From MTP4 sp052056915 (GTDB taxonomy: Archaea > Halobacteriota > Methanosarcinia > Methanosarcinales > Methanosarcinaceae), in NCBI RefSeq assembly GCF_052056915.1, contig NZ_CP195119.1:2728001-2792000 (forward strand): 64,000 nt of DNA, written 5' to 3'. The translations under genes were made by a program, and so were the position numbers. Below are positions 1 through 8,568 of the stretch, piece by piece. The notes under the pieces were generated by a model. The model searched no databases. It was not told where the DNA came from and was given only the letters and a program-made list of their open reading frames with translations. The number at the start of each line of letters is the position of its first letter. The stretch's first letter is position 1.

Positions 1-420
1 ACTCATATCTTCGATTATCCTCCTGAAATTATGAACAACCTGTACAGGGCAAAAACAATCATGGAGATTTCTTCCTTTTTCCGCCCCGGTTATCCGGGGC
101 TTTATCTGGACCTTGTCAGGAAAGGCGTCGAAGTTTCAATTGTCCTTGACCGGCCCATATTTGAAAAACTGGCCTTGGAACACAGGGCTGATATGGAAGC
201 TTTCATAAGCATGGAAAATGCAAGCCTCTATGTCTGCGAGCATAAAATCGAACTTGCTTCCAGTCTTGTAACGGACCGGTTCACTTCCATCTCCCTGGTT
301 TCCAAAGACGGGAGGTACTATAACCACGAAATGGTAAGCTTTGAAGAAAGCGCCTTTGCCTGGGGGCAGGAACTTTTCGGTTACTACAGGGATATGTCGA
401 AACAGATTACCGAGCTCTGA
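1..420 (+). CDS. C-terminal part of a DUF1724-type methanogen transcriptional regulator (5' truncated)
   Basis: The frame is open from base 1, so the gene begins outside the window; the visible part is about 139 residues ending in TGA at 418-420. The pattern starting THIF-YPPE, then RPGYP..LDLV.KGVEVS and later ALASS-like turns, resembles the DUF1724 C-terminal domain of methanogen winged-helix regulators, which follows an N-terminal wHTH DNA-binding domain. That N-terminal part is not visible here. The family is thought to act as transcription factors, some of them for methyltransferase operons; the target of this one cannot be inferred. The stop codon runs directly into a tandem repeat array. 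Family assignment is from pattern recognition only. Confidence 0.6.
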   Translation, partial: THIFDYPPEIMNNLYRAKTIMEISSFFRPGYPGLYLDLVRKGVEVSIVLDRPIFEKLALEHRADMEAFISMENASLYVCEHKIELASSLVTDRFTSISLVSKDGRYYNHEMVSFEESAFAWGQELFGYYRDMSKQITEL

Positions 421-580
421 TTATGGGAATGATTATTAAGGTTACTTTAATGCCCTTTCATTATGGAAATAACCTTTATTGTTACTTCACTACCTATAAA
501 TTATGGTAATAACCTTTATGGTTACTTCAATGCATATCAATTATGGCAATGACCTTTATAGTTATTCAACTACCTTTTTT
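421..580. repeat. Tandem repeat, 40 bp x 4, directly after the DUF1724 stop codon
   Basis: Four imperfect 40-bp units begin at 421, 461, 501 and 541, each opening with TTATGG and containing an ACCTTTAT-GTTACTT core. The first unit is the most diverged. No open reading frame or spacers are involved. The array starts at the base after the stop codon of the upstream gene. Confidence 0.85.
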
Positions 581-703
581 GGTTCTCCGGATGCCCATTA
601 TAGTCATCAGAGTATCCTTCTTATGCATTCCGGTACCCTTTCTATGATCGGCTCTTAATTCTAAATATTGCGGTGTTTAAATCCAATCTTCACATGTCCT
701 TCT

Positions 704-734
704 TTGAAAGGTCGCCTGTTTCTCAGTCAGTGAG
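704..734. repeat. Copy 1 of a dispersed 31-bp hairpin element
   Basis: This segment matches 9685-9715 at 27 of 31 positions, and similarity continues weakly to a shared TCTGAAA. In the second copy the element can form a GC-rich hairpin; here two substitutions weaken the stem. It lies just past the 3' end of cbiE. Nature unknown: it could be a decayed mobile-element end or a terminator-like module. Confidence 0.45.
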
Positions 735-770
735 AGTTCAGGTGTCTGAAAAATGGATCAAAAAAGGTTT

Positions 771-1358
771 TCAACGCTTCTGCACTACCATAAGCCCGTA
801 AAGGATAGTTTCTGCAACCGGGGGATTTTCAGGGGTCCCTTTTGCAATCCTTTCCTCGGGGTAACCGAGGTTTTCGCAGGTGTAGAGTTCCGCGGAAAGG
901 CCCATTTCCAGAAGGACCTCGGCAACTTCTTCGGAGCCGAATTTAGCGTCGGGGAGCAGGAAGACATTTCTCCCGTTCTTCAGTTCCCGGATCAGTTCGG
1001 CTTTTGCAGGCTCGAAGTCCCTGCCGTGGGCAGTAATTGCTGTAAGGTTTGTAAGGTTCACTCTTGTGCGGGCACAGGCTACCTGCATTGATGAAATCCC
1101 CGGGACCACGGTATCTTTTTCCCCGGCAAACTTCCCAAGGCCGGAAAACATGGGGTCTCCCGTGGACAGGACCACGGCATCGTCGGGCAGGAGGTGGAGG
1201 GCCTTATAGTCCTTGATCGTACTTGCTTCGCAGTCAATGTATTCCTGTGCAAGTTCAAGAGCCCTCTTTGCGCCGTAAACGACCGATGCATTTCGAATCG
1301 CCCTGATCCCTTCTTCCGTGAGCATGCCGGGCCCGACCCCGACTCCTACCACTATCAT
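771..1358 (-). CDS. cbiE: Cobalt-precorrin-7 C5-methyltransferase
   Basis: This 195-residue protein matches the CbiE family: an N-terminal VGVGVGPG loop typical of tetrapyrrole SAM methyltransferases, LSTGDPMFSGLG around residues 64-75 and VPGISSMQVA near 84-93. CbiE methylates C5 in the anaerobic (cobalt-early) cobalamin pathway, acting with the C15-methylating/decarboxylating CbiT. Length is normal for a stand-alone CbiE, so there is no CbiT fusion. It is 40 bases downstream of cbiD on the same strand, so the two are probably co-transcribed from the cbiD promoter. In this organism cobamides feed the corrinoid proteins MtbC and MttC encoded further along the window. Stop is TGA. Confidence 0.9.
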   Translation of the reverse strand: MIVVGVGVGPGMLTEEGIRAIRNASVVYGAKRALELAQEYIDCEASTIKDYKALHLLPDDAVVLSTGDPMFSGLGKFAGEKDTVVPGISSMQVACARTRVNLTNLTAITAHGRDFEPAKAELIRELKNGRNVFLLPDAKFGSEEVAEVLLEMGLSAELYTCENLGYPEERIAKGTPENPPVAETILYGLMVVQKR

Positions 1359-1398
1359 GCCTTTTTCCCTCTGTCCGCTTTTGTATTTTTATTCTCAC

Positions 1399-2418
1399 TC
1401 AATTCTCACTCTTGCTGTCCATCAGGACCGAACCGTCCCTTTCGATGACAACGATCCTTGCCCCGTTTCCTTTTTCGATTGCCATCCGGAAGGCTTCTTT
1501 CAGGCGTTCGTGTTCCGGAGCTTTTTCAAGCATTTCAACGACTGTTGCATAGCCGCTTCCTTCGAGCATTTTAGGGTTGCCCCATTTCAGGACCAGGCCC
1601 GGAAGGCCGCAGATGACAATGTCCCCTGAGGCGGACTCGAGCCCTTCGGAGATCCGGCTCCCGACCATAACCACGGTATAGTCAGGGAAAAGCATGTGGG
1701 AATAGCGCATCCCTATGCGCCCGGTGGTCAGGACCACTTTCTCGGTACCGCGGATCAGGTCCCCTTTCATCTCGCCAAGGTGGTCATTCCAGGGCTCAAC
1801 AAAACCGGTGCTTCCGAGGACTGAAATCCCTCCTTCGACTCCTATCCTGCTGTTCAGGGTTTCTTTACCTATCCTTTCTCCCTCGGGAATCGAAATAGTG
1901 ACTTCCGCTCCCCTCAGGCCCAGTTCTTCCACGGCTTCCTGCACCGCGGCTTTGATCTGCGCCATGGGGTTCGGGTTGATTGCAGGCTGGCCTTTTGGGA
2001 CCTGTAACCCGTCCCTCTTCACGACCCCTATACCCTTTCCGCCAAGGATGCGGATCCCGTCAGCTTCCCTGGCTTCCCCCACGAACTCAAGGCCGCGGGT
2101 GATGTCGGATTCGTGGTCATTCCGGATCTTTTTCACAACGGCACGCCCTGAACCCGATTCGCTTACTTCAAGGTATGCCCTGAGCCCTGCAGGGGTCGGG
2201 ACGGAAACGTGATCAACTGTTTTTTTAAGGGAGAGCACCGCAGCTTTTGCTGCGGCAGTGGCAGTGGTCCCGGTGGTGTACCCGCGTTTCAGAACAGACC
2301 CGTCGCTCAGGACGACGATCATTCCGGATGCCACTTTTTCTTCCACTTCTTCCCTGGGCATCCCGGTGCGGGCTATCCATTCTTCCGGGATGTCAAAATT
2401 GTTAACGGGATCTATCAT
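1399..2418 (-). CDS. cbiD: Cobalt-precorrin-5B C1-methyltransferase
   Basis: A protein of 339 residues with the CbiD hallmark RGYTTGTTATAAAKAA near residues 45-60 and the downstream IPKG-like/NPNPM region. CbiD transfers a methyl group to C1 of cobalt-precorrin-5B in anaerobic cobalamin synthesis. The N-terminus begins MIDPVNNFDIPEEW. It is the first gene of a two-gene minus-strand unit with cbiE. A strong TATA-like sequence lies about 340 bases upstream, implying a leader of roughly 315 nt if it is the true promoter. Confidence 0.92.
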   Translation of the reverse strand: MIDPVNNFDIPEEWIARTGMPREEVEEKVASGMIVVLSDGSVLKRGYTTGTTATAAAKAAVLSLKKTVDHVSVPTPAGLRAYLEVSESGSGRAVVKKIRNDHESDITRGLEFVGEAREADGIRILGGKGIGVVKRDGLQVPKGQPAINPNPMAQIKAAVQEAVEELGLRGAEVTISIPEGERIGKETLNSRIGVEGGISVLGSTGFVEPWNDHLGEMKGDLIRGTEKVVLTTGRIGMRYSHMLFPDYTVVMVGSRISEGLESASGDIVICGLPGLVLKWGNPKMLEGSGYATVVEMLEKAPEHERLKEAFRMAIEKGNGARIVVIERDGSVLMDSKSEN

Positions 2419-2943
2419 GGAAGATATTCAGGGGTTTTTTGGTATAAATATATTGATGTGGAAATTTGGAACTGGCCTGAATTTCTCCTGCCTGAACCTA
2501 TTCGGAAATTATCCTGACCGAAAACATCCTGAGCAAAAAAGACGTCCGAAAACAGCTTTAAGAAAAGGGGTGGCACCATTCCGGGGTGTTGGGGGGTATT
2601 TCATTCGTTTTTTCTGGAAATGGGGGGTATCCAGGTTTTGGGAATGGAGGGGGATCCATTCTCTGATGGGGGGGTTGGTGTGTGAAAAATAGCCCGAAAT
2701 GGTGCCTATTCAGATGTCAGTTCTATGCCTGACACCCGCTCCCAACTCATCAGTTATACTATATATACTTTTAGCAAATACTTCTTGTTTTTTCAAGGAT
2801 GACAATTGTTGACATGGGTAGTAATTGTCAGTCTATATATCTAATCTATGTCCTCATGGTAGTGTTTTTCAATTCTGCTAAAATAAGCTTTTGCTTGAAG
2901 AGTTTAATTATTTGTTTTATGTTGGGGGGTGAACCCTGAGGAT
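2419..2943 (-). promoter_or_regulatory. cbiD upstream region: TATA box, dyad and G-run cluster
   Basis: On the minus strand a TATA-like AGTATATATAGT lies at 2757-2771, predicting a start near 2733. A perfect inverted repeat TGACAATT-N15-AATTGTCA spans 2800-2830, upstream of this TATA, where an activator could bind. The predicted leader (about 2733-2419) crosses a plus-strand G-rich stretch, 2566-2667, with at least five runs of four or more G. There is no protein-coding gene in this 525-base gap. Confidence 0.5.
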
Positions 2944-5115
2944 TCACTGGATTCTGGCAAACATCCGATCAAGTTCCCCTCTCGTGAAGGTGAGGACTGT
3001 GGGCCGGCCGTGGGGACAGGAGTAGGGATTTTCCGCCTGTTTTAGCTGCTCCACCAGTTCTTCCATCTGCCGCAAACTACAGGCTGCCCCCCCTTTGATT
3101 GCCGCCCTGCAGGCCATGGTCTTGCAGACCTGTTCGGAAACTCCCGTGTCCTTTTTGATCTTTCCGCCCGCAAGAAGCTCCGAGACGAGGTCGTGGATAA
3201 TCCCCGGGTCTTCCAGGCGCCCGAATACGTCCGGCACGAAAGTCACCACATAGGTGTTGTCCCCGAATTCCGATATTCCAAAGCCGTGTTCTTCAAGGTA
3301 GGGGATGTATTCTTCCATGAGCACCTTTTCTTTTGGGGTCAGGTCTATCGTAATCGGAGTGATCAGTTCCTGGACCCTGTTCTTTTTCATCTTCAGGATC
3401 TGCTCGTAGAGGACGCGCTCGTGAGCGGCGTGCTGGTCGATGATCACAAGGTCTTCCCCTTTTTCGGCAAGGATATAGATCTTCGAGACCTGGCCGATGA
3501 TCCGGAGGCCTTCAAGGAGGTCAGTGTTGGCTTTTTTATTTGGCTTTTGCTCCGGGTATGCCCTTTCCACTCCTTTTTGTGTCCCTTTTTCAGTCCTTTC
3601 TTCTATCCCTTTTTCAGTCCTTTCTTCTATCCCTTTTTCTGTCTTCTTTTCAGTCCCTTTTTCTATCCCCTTTTCAGTCCCTTTTTGTGTCCTTTCTTCT
3701 GTCCTTTCTTCTGTCCCCTTTTGTGTCCCCCTTTCAACCCTTTTCTCTATCTCTTTTTCAGTCCTTTCTCTTCCCTTTCCTTTCCTTTCTTCTCCTGTCG
3801 CCTTTTCCTCTTCCCTTCCTTTTTCCGCTTCTTTCATCTCATTCTCGCTAGCAAAACCCAAAAGCCGCTCCGACCTTTTCAGCCTTCTTTCGGTATCCTT
3901 TACCGGATAACTGTAGGTTTCGGGTTTTTCCCTGAAGAGTTTGCTTCCGCCTGCCGGAACTTCTGCGGCTCTTACGATATCTTTTCCGGGACCACTCCTG
4001 GGCTTTTCCGAAACATCCGTTTTTTCAGGGAACAGCACCCTGCTCTCCGGCTCCCGGACTTCCAGGGTTTTCTGGTGGGTTTTGCCTTCCTTTTCCCTTA
4101 TCTCGGGAGCAAGCCCGTGTTCCGAAAGGGTCTTTTCCACGGCTGCAGTCACTGCATTGCTGATTTCCTTTTCCCTGCTGAAGCGGACCTCTGCTTTTCG
4201 CGGGTGCACGTTAACGTCCACCTCCTGCGGGTCGAGGGTGAGGGAGAGCACAGCTACAGGGTAACGTCCTTTTGGAATTTTCGTATAGTAACCCTGGCGG
4301 ACGGCTGTGTTTACGGCTTTTGAGGTCACGGGGCGGGTGTTTACAAAGAGGAATAGCTGGTCTCCTGTTCCCCGCGTAAGTTCGGGCTTTGAGACACAGC
4401 CCCGGATAACAACGTCCCCTGTCAGGGATTCTACGGGGAGCATGGACCTTGCAGTTTCGGGGCCGAGCAGGTTTACGACACTGTTCAAAAGCTCGCTTGA
4501 GGCGGGGTTTCTGAGGACGGGCTTTCCGTCGCTGAGGAGTGTGAATGAAATCTCAGGGTTTGCCAGGGCGAGTTTCATTACAACGTCCGTGATATGGGCA
4601 AGTTCGGTCCTGTCGCTTTTCAGGTACTTTTGCCTTGCCGGGGTGTTGTAAAAGAGGTCTTTTACGTGTACAGCTGTTCCCGGAGCCGTGCCGACATTCG
4701 AGCTTTCCTGCACCTGCCCTCCGTGGATAACCACCTTCGTGCCTGCGAGTTCTTCGGGGGGCCGGGTCAGGATTTCCACTTTCGCGATAGCAGTAATAGA
4801 GGAGAGGGCTTCTCCCCGGAAACCCATGGTGGCTACGGTGTCCAGGTCTTCGATTTTCCTAAGCTTGCTTGTTGCGTGTTTTTCATATGCGAGAAGGGCA
4901 TCTGCCCGGCTCATCCCGCAGCCGTTGTCCCTTACCAGAATCGATTTCTTGCCCCCTTTCTCGACCTCGATCCGGACCTCGGTGGCTCCGGCATCGATTG
5001 CGTTGTCTACCAGTTCCTTTATGGCGGATGCGGGACGTTCGATCACCTCCCCGGCTGCGATCTTATTTATTGTATCCTTATCAAGGATCCGGATTTTATT
5101 TCCCTGCCCTTCCAT
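2944..5115 (-). CDS. mutL: DNA mismatch repair protein MutL
   Basis: About 723 residues from the preferred ATG at 5115, which is preceded by GGAGAAAGAGGT; an in-frame ATG 7 codons earlier (5136) has no visible ribosome site. The GHKL ATPase domain shows KELVDNAIDAGA, DNGCGM and MGFRGEALSS. The C-terminal domain has the endonuclease metal motif DQHAAHERVLYE near residue 560, ACRAAIKGG, and CPHGRPT near 700, so this is the nicking type of MutL rather than the E. coli type. A long charged linker of roughly residues 330-530 contains degenerate four-residue EKGT/ERTE-like repeats. It lies 62 bases downstream of mutS on the same strand, presumably one operon. Confidence 0.95.
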   Translation of the reverse strand: MEGQGNKIRILDKDTINKIAAGEVIERPASAIKELVDNAIDAGATEVRIEVEKGGKKSILVRDNGCGMSRADALLAYEKHATSKLRKIEDLDTVATMGFRGEALSSITAIAKVEILTRPPEELAGTKVVIHGGQVQESSNVGTAPGTAVHVKDLFYNTPARQKYLKSDRTELAHITDVVMKLALANPEISFTLLSDGKPVLRNPASSELLNSVVNLLGPETARSMLPVESLTGDVVIRGCVSKPELTRGTGDQLFLFVNTRPVTSKAVNTAVRQGYYTKIPKGRYPVAVLSLTLDPQEVDVNVHPRKAEVRFSREKEISNAVTAAVEKTLSEHGLAPEIREKEGKTHQKTLEVREPESRVLFPEKTDVSEKPRSGPGKDIVRAAEVPAGGSKLFREKPETYSYPVKDTERRLKRSERLLGFASENEMKEAEKGREEEKATGEERKGKGRERTEKEIEKRVERGTQKGTEERTEERTQKGTEKGIEKGTEKKTEKGIEERTEKGIEERTEKGTQKGVERAYPEQKPNKKANTDLLEGLRIIGQVSKIYILAEKGEDLVIIDQHAAHERVLYEQILKMKKNRVQELITPITIDLTPKEKVLMEEYIPYLEEHGFGISEFGDNTYVVTFVPDVFGRLEDPGIIHDLVSELLAGGKIKKDTGVSEQVCKTMACRAAIKGGAACSLRQMEELVEQLKQAENPYSCPHGRPTVLTFTRGELDRMFARIQ
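3560..3780 (-). repeat. Degenerate 12-bp coding repeats inside the mutL linker
   Basis: The plus strand reads as a pyrimidine-rich run of CCCTTTTTC-AGT and CTTTCTTCTATC-like units with a 12-base period, translating on the minus strand to four-residue blocks of Glu, Lys/Arg, Gly/Thr and Thr/Ile. The period is a multiple of three, so copy-number change keeps the mutL frame. Confidence 0.7.
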
Positions 5116-5177
5116 ACCTCTTTCTCCTTTTTTCATTTCGTGAGATGTAATTTGCTAGCTCTTTCAATTAGTGAAAC

Positions 5178-7931
5178 TTAACCCAGCAACTTTTTCAGTT
5201 CGTGAAGCTTGTTCATGGCCTCAAGGGGGGTCATATCGTCCACATTCAGCTTTTTCAGGGCGACTTCCACGGGGCTTTGCCTGTTTGCCTGGGCCTGGGT
5301 CCCGCCTCCGCTGCCGGGGTCGAAAAGCAGCATCTGGGTGTAGCGCGTGGCTGCCTTGCCTTTTTTCCTTTTCCCGTTTTCCCCTTCTTCGGCTTCTTCA
5401 AGCAGGTTTTCCCGTTCCAGTTCCTTCAGGATCTCGTTTGCCCTGTCTATCACCTTTTCCGGGACTCCTGCAAGCCTTGCAACCTGGATCCCGTAACTCC
5501 GGTCCGTTGCCCCTGGCACGATCTTTCTCAGGAAGACCAGTTCGTGGCCTTCTTCTTTTACCGCGATGTGGTAGTTTTTGACCCGCTTTAACTTTTCCTC
5601 AAGGGCTGTCAACTGGTGGTAGTGCGTGGCAAAAAGGGCCCTTACCCCGACCTTTCCCCGGTTGTGCAGGTACTCAACCACGGCTTTTGCGATGCTGTAC
5701 CCGTCGTAGGTGCTCGTCCCTCTCCCTATCTCGTCCAGGAGGACCAGGCTTTTGGAGCTTGCGTTGTTCAGGATGTTTGCAAGTTCAACCATCTCCACCA
5801 TGAAAGTACTCTGCCCGCTTGCCAGGTCGTCAAAGGCCCCTATCCTCGTAAAGACCTGGTCCACGGTCCCGATGGAGGCATGGGACGCCGGGACAAAGGA
5901 GCCTGCCTGGGCCATGATTGCGATCAGGGCGCTCTGGCGCATGTAGGTGGACTTTCCTGCCATGTTCGGGCCCGTTACCAGTAAAAACTGTTTTTCCTTG
6001 CAGTCCATTTCGGTATCATTAGGAACAAACCCCCCGGGAACGGTATTTTCCACAACAGGGTGTCTTCCGTCTCTGATCAGGATCTTGCAGTCTTCGGTCA
6101 GCTGGGGGCGGACATAGTTGTTGTTTTCGGAAGCCTCTGCAAGGTTTGCGAGCACGTCCAGGGTCCCGGTGCTTTCAGCTGTCTGCTGCAGTTCCCTTGA
6201 GTATCCTGCAACGGTTTTCGTGATTTTTGTGAAGATCTCGTATTCCAGGGCCACGGCTTTTTCGTTGGCCGAGAGGATCAGGCTTTCTTTTTCCTTCAGT
6301 TCCGGCGTGAAGAAGCGCTCGGCATTGGTCATGGTCTGCTTTCTGATGTAGTCTTCGGGCACCTGGGCGCGGTTAGCGTTGGTAACTTCGATGTAGTAGC
6401 CAAAGACCTTATTGTACCCGACTTTCAGGGACTTGATCCCGGATTTTTCCCTCTCTTTTTGCTGGAAAGCGGCAATCCACTGCTTGCTGTTGCTTGCAAT
6501 GTCCCTCAGTTCGTCCAGCTCTTCATTGTAGCCCTTTTTGATCATCCCGCCTTCCCGGACCGTTAGAGGCGCTTCGTCCGCGATTCCCTTTTCAATCAGT
6601 TCTGCCAGGGTTTCGAGTTCTGAGAATGCTGCGAGTTCCTTTCCTATTTCTTCCAGGAGTTTCGAGTCGGTCTTTTCGAGGAGGCAGTCCCTTACGGGCA
6701 CAACGGCTGTCAGGGACTTTTTCAGGGCTACAAGGTCCCTTGCGTTGGAGTTTCCGTACACGATGCGGCCAACCAGGCGCTCGATGTCCCGGACCTCGGA
6801 GAGCCAGTCCCGGATGTCATAGCGGAGCAGGGCGTCTCCTGCCAGTTCTTCCACGGCGTCCAGCCGCCGGTTAATAAGTTCGACGGAAAGGAGCGGTTTC
6901 AGGAGCCATTTTTTCAGGGCCCGGCTCCCCATGGGGGTCTTTGTACTGTCCAGCACCTTGAAAAGCGAGTTTTCATTCCCGCCGTCCCGCACATTTTTCA
7001 CGATTTCCAGGTTGCGCAGGGTTATTGCGTCGAGCACCATGAACTCGGAGTTCGAGTAGGTCCGCAGAGTGTTTATGTGGGCAAGGTCCCGCATCTGGGT
7101 GGTCTTTGCGTATTCAAGGGCTGCCCAGGCCGAATATACCGCAAACTCCAGGTTTTCACAGCCCATTCCTTCCAGGGTCGTAATCCCGAAGTGTTTTTTA
7201 AGCATCTCACCCGCTTCTCCGGGCTCGGAAAGTTCGGGGGCGAATTCGTGGACAATGGTCTGGTCCCTGAGCCGGCCTGCAAGTTCGGGGTTCCCGTAAA
7301 GGGAAGGGGGCAGGATGCACTCTGCCGGGTGCATGCGGGCAAGTTCACTCATAAGTTTTTCAAAGTTTTCCGAGTCCCTGAACTGGGTGGTCAAAAACTC
7401 CCCTGTTGAGATGTCCAGGAAGGAGACTCCGAGTTCCATTTCCCCGGGGTTTTTGTCGCTTTTCCCGCCTTTGCCGCTTTTCCCGTTTTTGTCTCCGTTC
7501 CCGCCTTTACCGCTTTTGCCGCTTTCCCGGCCTGCTACTGCCATCAGGTAGTTATTCGAGGCGTCGGAAAACATGGAGGAATCTATGGCTGTCCCCGGGG
7601 TCACTACCCGGACAACACCCCTTTTTACGACTCCTTTTGCCTGTTTTGGGTTTTCGAGCTGCTCGCAGATTGCCACGTTGTACCCTTTGTTGATTAGCCT
7701 CGGGAGATAGGTGTCAATGGCATGGTATGGGATTCCTGCAAGCGGCATCCTTTCCCCGGATTTATCCTTTCCCCGGGCTGTAAGGGTAATTTCCAGTTCC
7801 CTTGCGATTGTCTTTGCGTCTTCCCCGAAAGACTCGTAGAAATCGCCCATCCGGAAGAAGATGAGGGCATCAGGGTATTCTTGCTTTGCTTCATAGTACT
7901 GGCGCATTGCAGGGGTCATCTGGTTATTCAT
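5178..7931 (-). CDS. mutS: DNA mismatch recognition protein MutS
   Basis: 917 residues, MutS1 type. The mismatch-reading motif FRMGDFYESFG places Phe31-x-Glu33 at the N-terminus. The ATPase has Walker A TGPNMAGKST at about 653-662 and Walker B DEIGRGTSTYDG at about 733-744, followed by the FATHYHQL switch. The protein binds mispairs and recruits MutL. A Gly/Lys/Asn/Asp-rich insertion at roughly residues 136-161 looks like a low-complexity expansion in the connector region. A lysine- and glutamate-rich stretch precedes the C-terminal helices. mutS heads the mutS-mutL unit. MutS1/MutL occur in Methanosarcina but not in most archaea, and bacterial origin by transfer is generally assumed. Confidence 0.96.
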   Translation of the reverse strand: MNNQMTPAMRQYYEAKQEYPDALIFFRMGDFYESFGEDAKTIARELEITLTARGKDKSGERMPLAGIPYHAIDTYLPRLINKGYNVAICEQLENPKQAKGVVKRGVVRVVTPGTAIDSSMFSDASNNYLMAVAGRESGKSGKGGNGDKNGKSGKGGKSDKNPGEMELGVSFLDISTGEFLTTQFRDSENFEKLMSELARMHPAECILPPSLYGNPELAGRLRDQTIVHEFAPELSEPGEAGEMLKKHFGITTLEGMGCENLEFAVYSAWAALEYAKTTQMRDLAHINTLRTYSNSEFMVLDAITLRNLEIVKNVRDGGNENSLFKVLDSTKTPMGSRALKKWLLKPLLSVELINRRLDAVEELAGDALLRYDIRDWLSEVRDIERLVGRIVYGNSNARDLVALKKSLTAVVPVRDCLLEKTDSKLLEEIGKELAAFSELETLAELIEKGIADEAPLTVREGGMIKKGYNEELDELRDIASNSKQWIAAFQQKEREKSGIKSLKVGYNKVFGYYIEVTNANRAQVPEDYIRKQTMTNAERFFTPELKEKESLILSANEKAVALEYEIFTKITKTVAGYSRELQQTAESTGTLDVLANLAEASENNNYVRPQLTEDCKILIRDGRHPVVENTVPGGFVPNDTEMDCKEKQFLLVTGPNMAGKSTYMRQSALIAIMAQAGSFVPASHASIGTVDQVFTRIGAFDDLASGQSTFMVEMVELANILNNASSKSLVLLDEIGRGTSTYDGYSIAKAVVEYLHNRGKVGVRALFATHYHQLTALEEKLKRVKNYHIAVKEEGHELVFLRKIVPGATDRSYGIQVARLAGVPEKVIDRANEILKELERENLLEEAEEGENGKRKKGKAATRYTQMLLFDPGSGGGTQAQANRQSPVEVALKKLNVDDMTPLEAMNKLHELKKLLG

Positions 7932-8194
7932 TTTTTATTCCACTGTAAGCTGTTAAGTCGATTTGGTATAAAATAGAAAGTCGAGCGCAGTTGGTAGGAT
8001 CAAATCATCCCGGTCGAATTATCCCCGGTAAATTAGCCTTAATATGCTGCCGCAGCTCAGCCGGTGCTCACTATTGCCGGATTGCTTCAGCTTTAATTTT
8101 ATGCTTTTTGAATGCTATTCCTTTATGTGAATCCTGCTTCTTATATATAATTTAACAATTCGGCATTATAAGCCGATCAAAGGAGGAACCTGTT
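7932..8194. promoter_or_regulatory. Divergent promoter region between mutS and the small zinc-ribbon gene
   Basis: On the plus strand CTTATATATAATT at 8130-8142 is a good TATA box, predicting a start near 8165. A short inverted repeat CGGC-ATTATAA-GCCG at 8161-8175 sits at or just after that start. GGAGG follows at 8182-8186. On the minus strand the mutS promoter probably lies near 7962-7975, where an A/T-rich TATA-like stretch is present. Confidence 0.5.
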
Positions 8195-8395
8195 CTGAGC
8201 CGGGAAAAATTGATCGAGGTCTGCCCTGTCTGCGGGAATTCGGATCTCTACTACGAGGTCGGGGGGTATGCCGGCAAGGTCTACCACTGCAAGGAATGCG
8301 GGTATATGGGAGCTTTCGTTGTCGAAGGAAATGAAGAAATGGTTGAGAAAATCCGGGAAAAGTATAAGCGTGAAAAGGAAAAGGGGGAGGAGTAA
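8195..8395 (+). CDS. Small zinc-ribbon protein, likely non-ATG start
   Basis: A 66-residue protein with two Cys pairs, CPVCG and CKECG, forming a probable zinc ribbon, and a charged helical C-terminus. An in-frame TTG at 8210 is a possible start, but the GGAGGAA at 8182-8188 is 22 bases from it. It is 6-7 bases from the in-frame CTG at 8195, which would add the residues MSREK. I therefore place the start at the CTG, tentatively. Small ribbon proteins like this are common in methanogens and have no assigned role; nucleic-acid or protein binding is a guess. It stands alone, with its own TATA box at 8130-8142. Confidence 0.6.
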   Translation: MSREKLIEVCPVCGNSDLYYEVGGYAGKVYHCKECGYMGAFVVEGNEEMVEKIREKYKREKEKGEE

Positions 8396-8568
8396 TAGAT
8401 TTACGTGAGTTTTCCAGGTCTTGCATGCTTTTAATTTCCGTTTGATGTCACGGGGCTTAACATTTACAAAAGCTGTTCCACTGGGTTTGATAGGTTTATT
8501 TCATAATGGTTAGAGGGGCACAATCGGAAAGAAGTAAGTTTATAAATTTTTGACTTATATCCATATTT

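Larger units (their letters stand above)
421..770. other. Intergenic region between convergent genes
   Basis: This gap holds the 40-bp repeat array and, at 704-734, a 31-bp element also present at 9685-9715 (27 of 31 bases identical). I see no protein-coding gene or RNA gene. The flanking genes converge, so no promoter is required here. Confidence 0.6.

Noticed and set aside
3193..4323. 376-codon plus-strand ORF opposite mutL
   Set aside because: Shadow of mutL: Phe/Pro/Ser-rich text from the antisense of a strongly supported gene.
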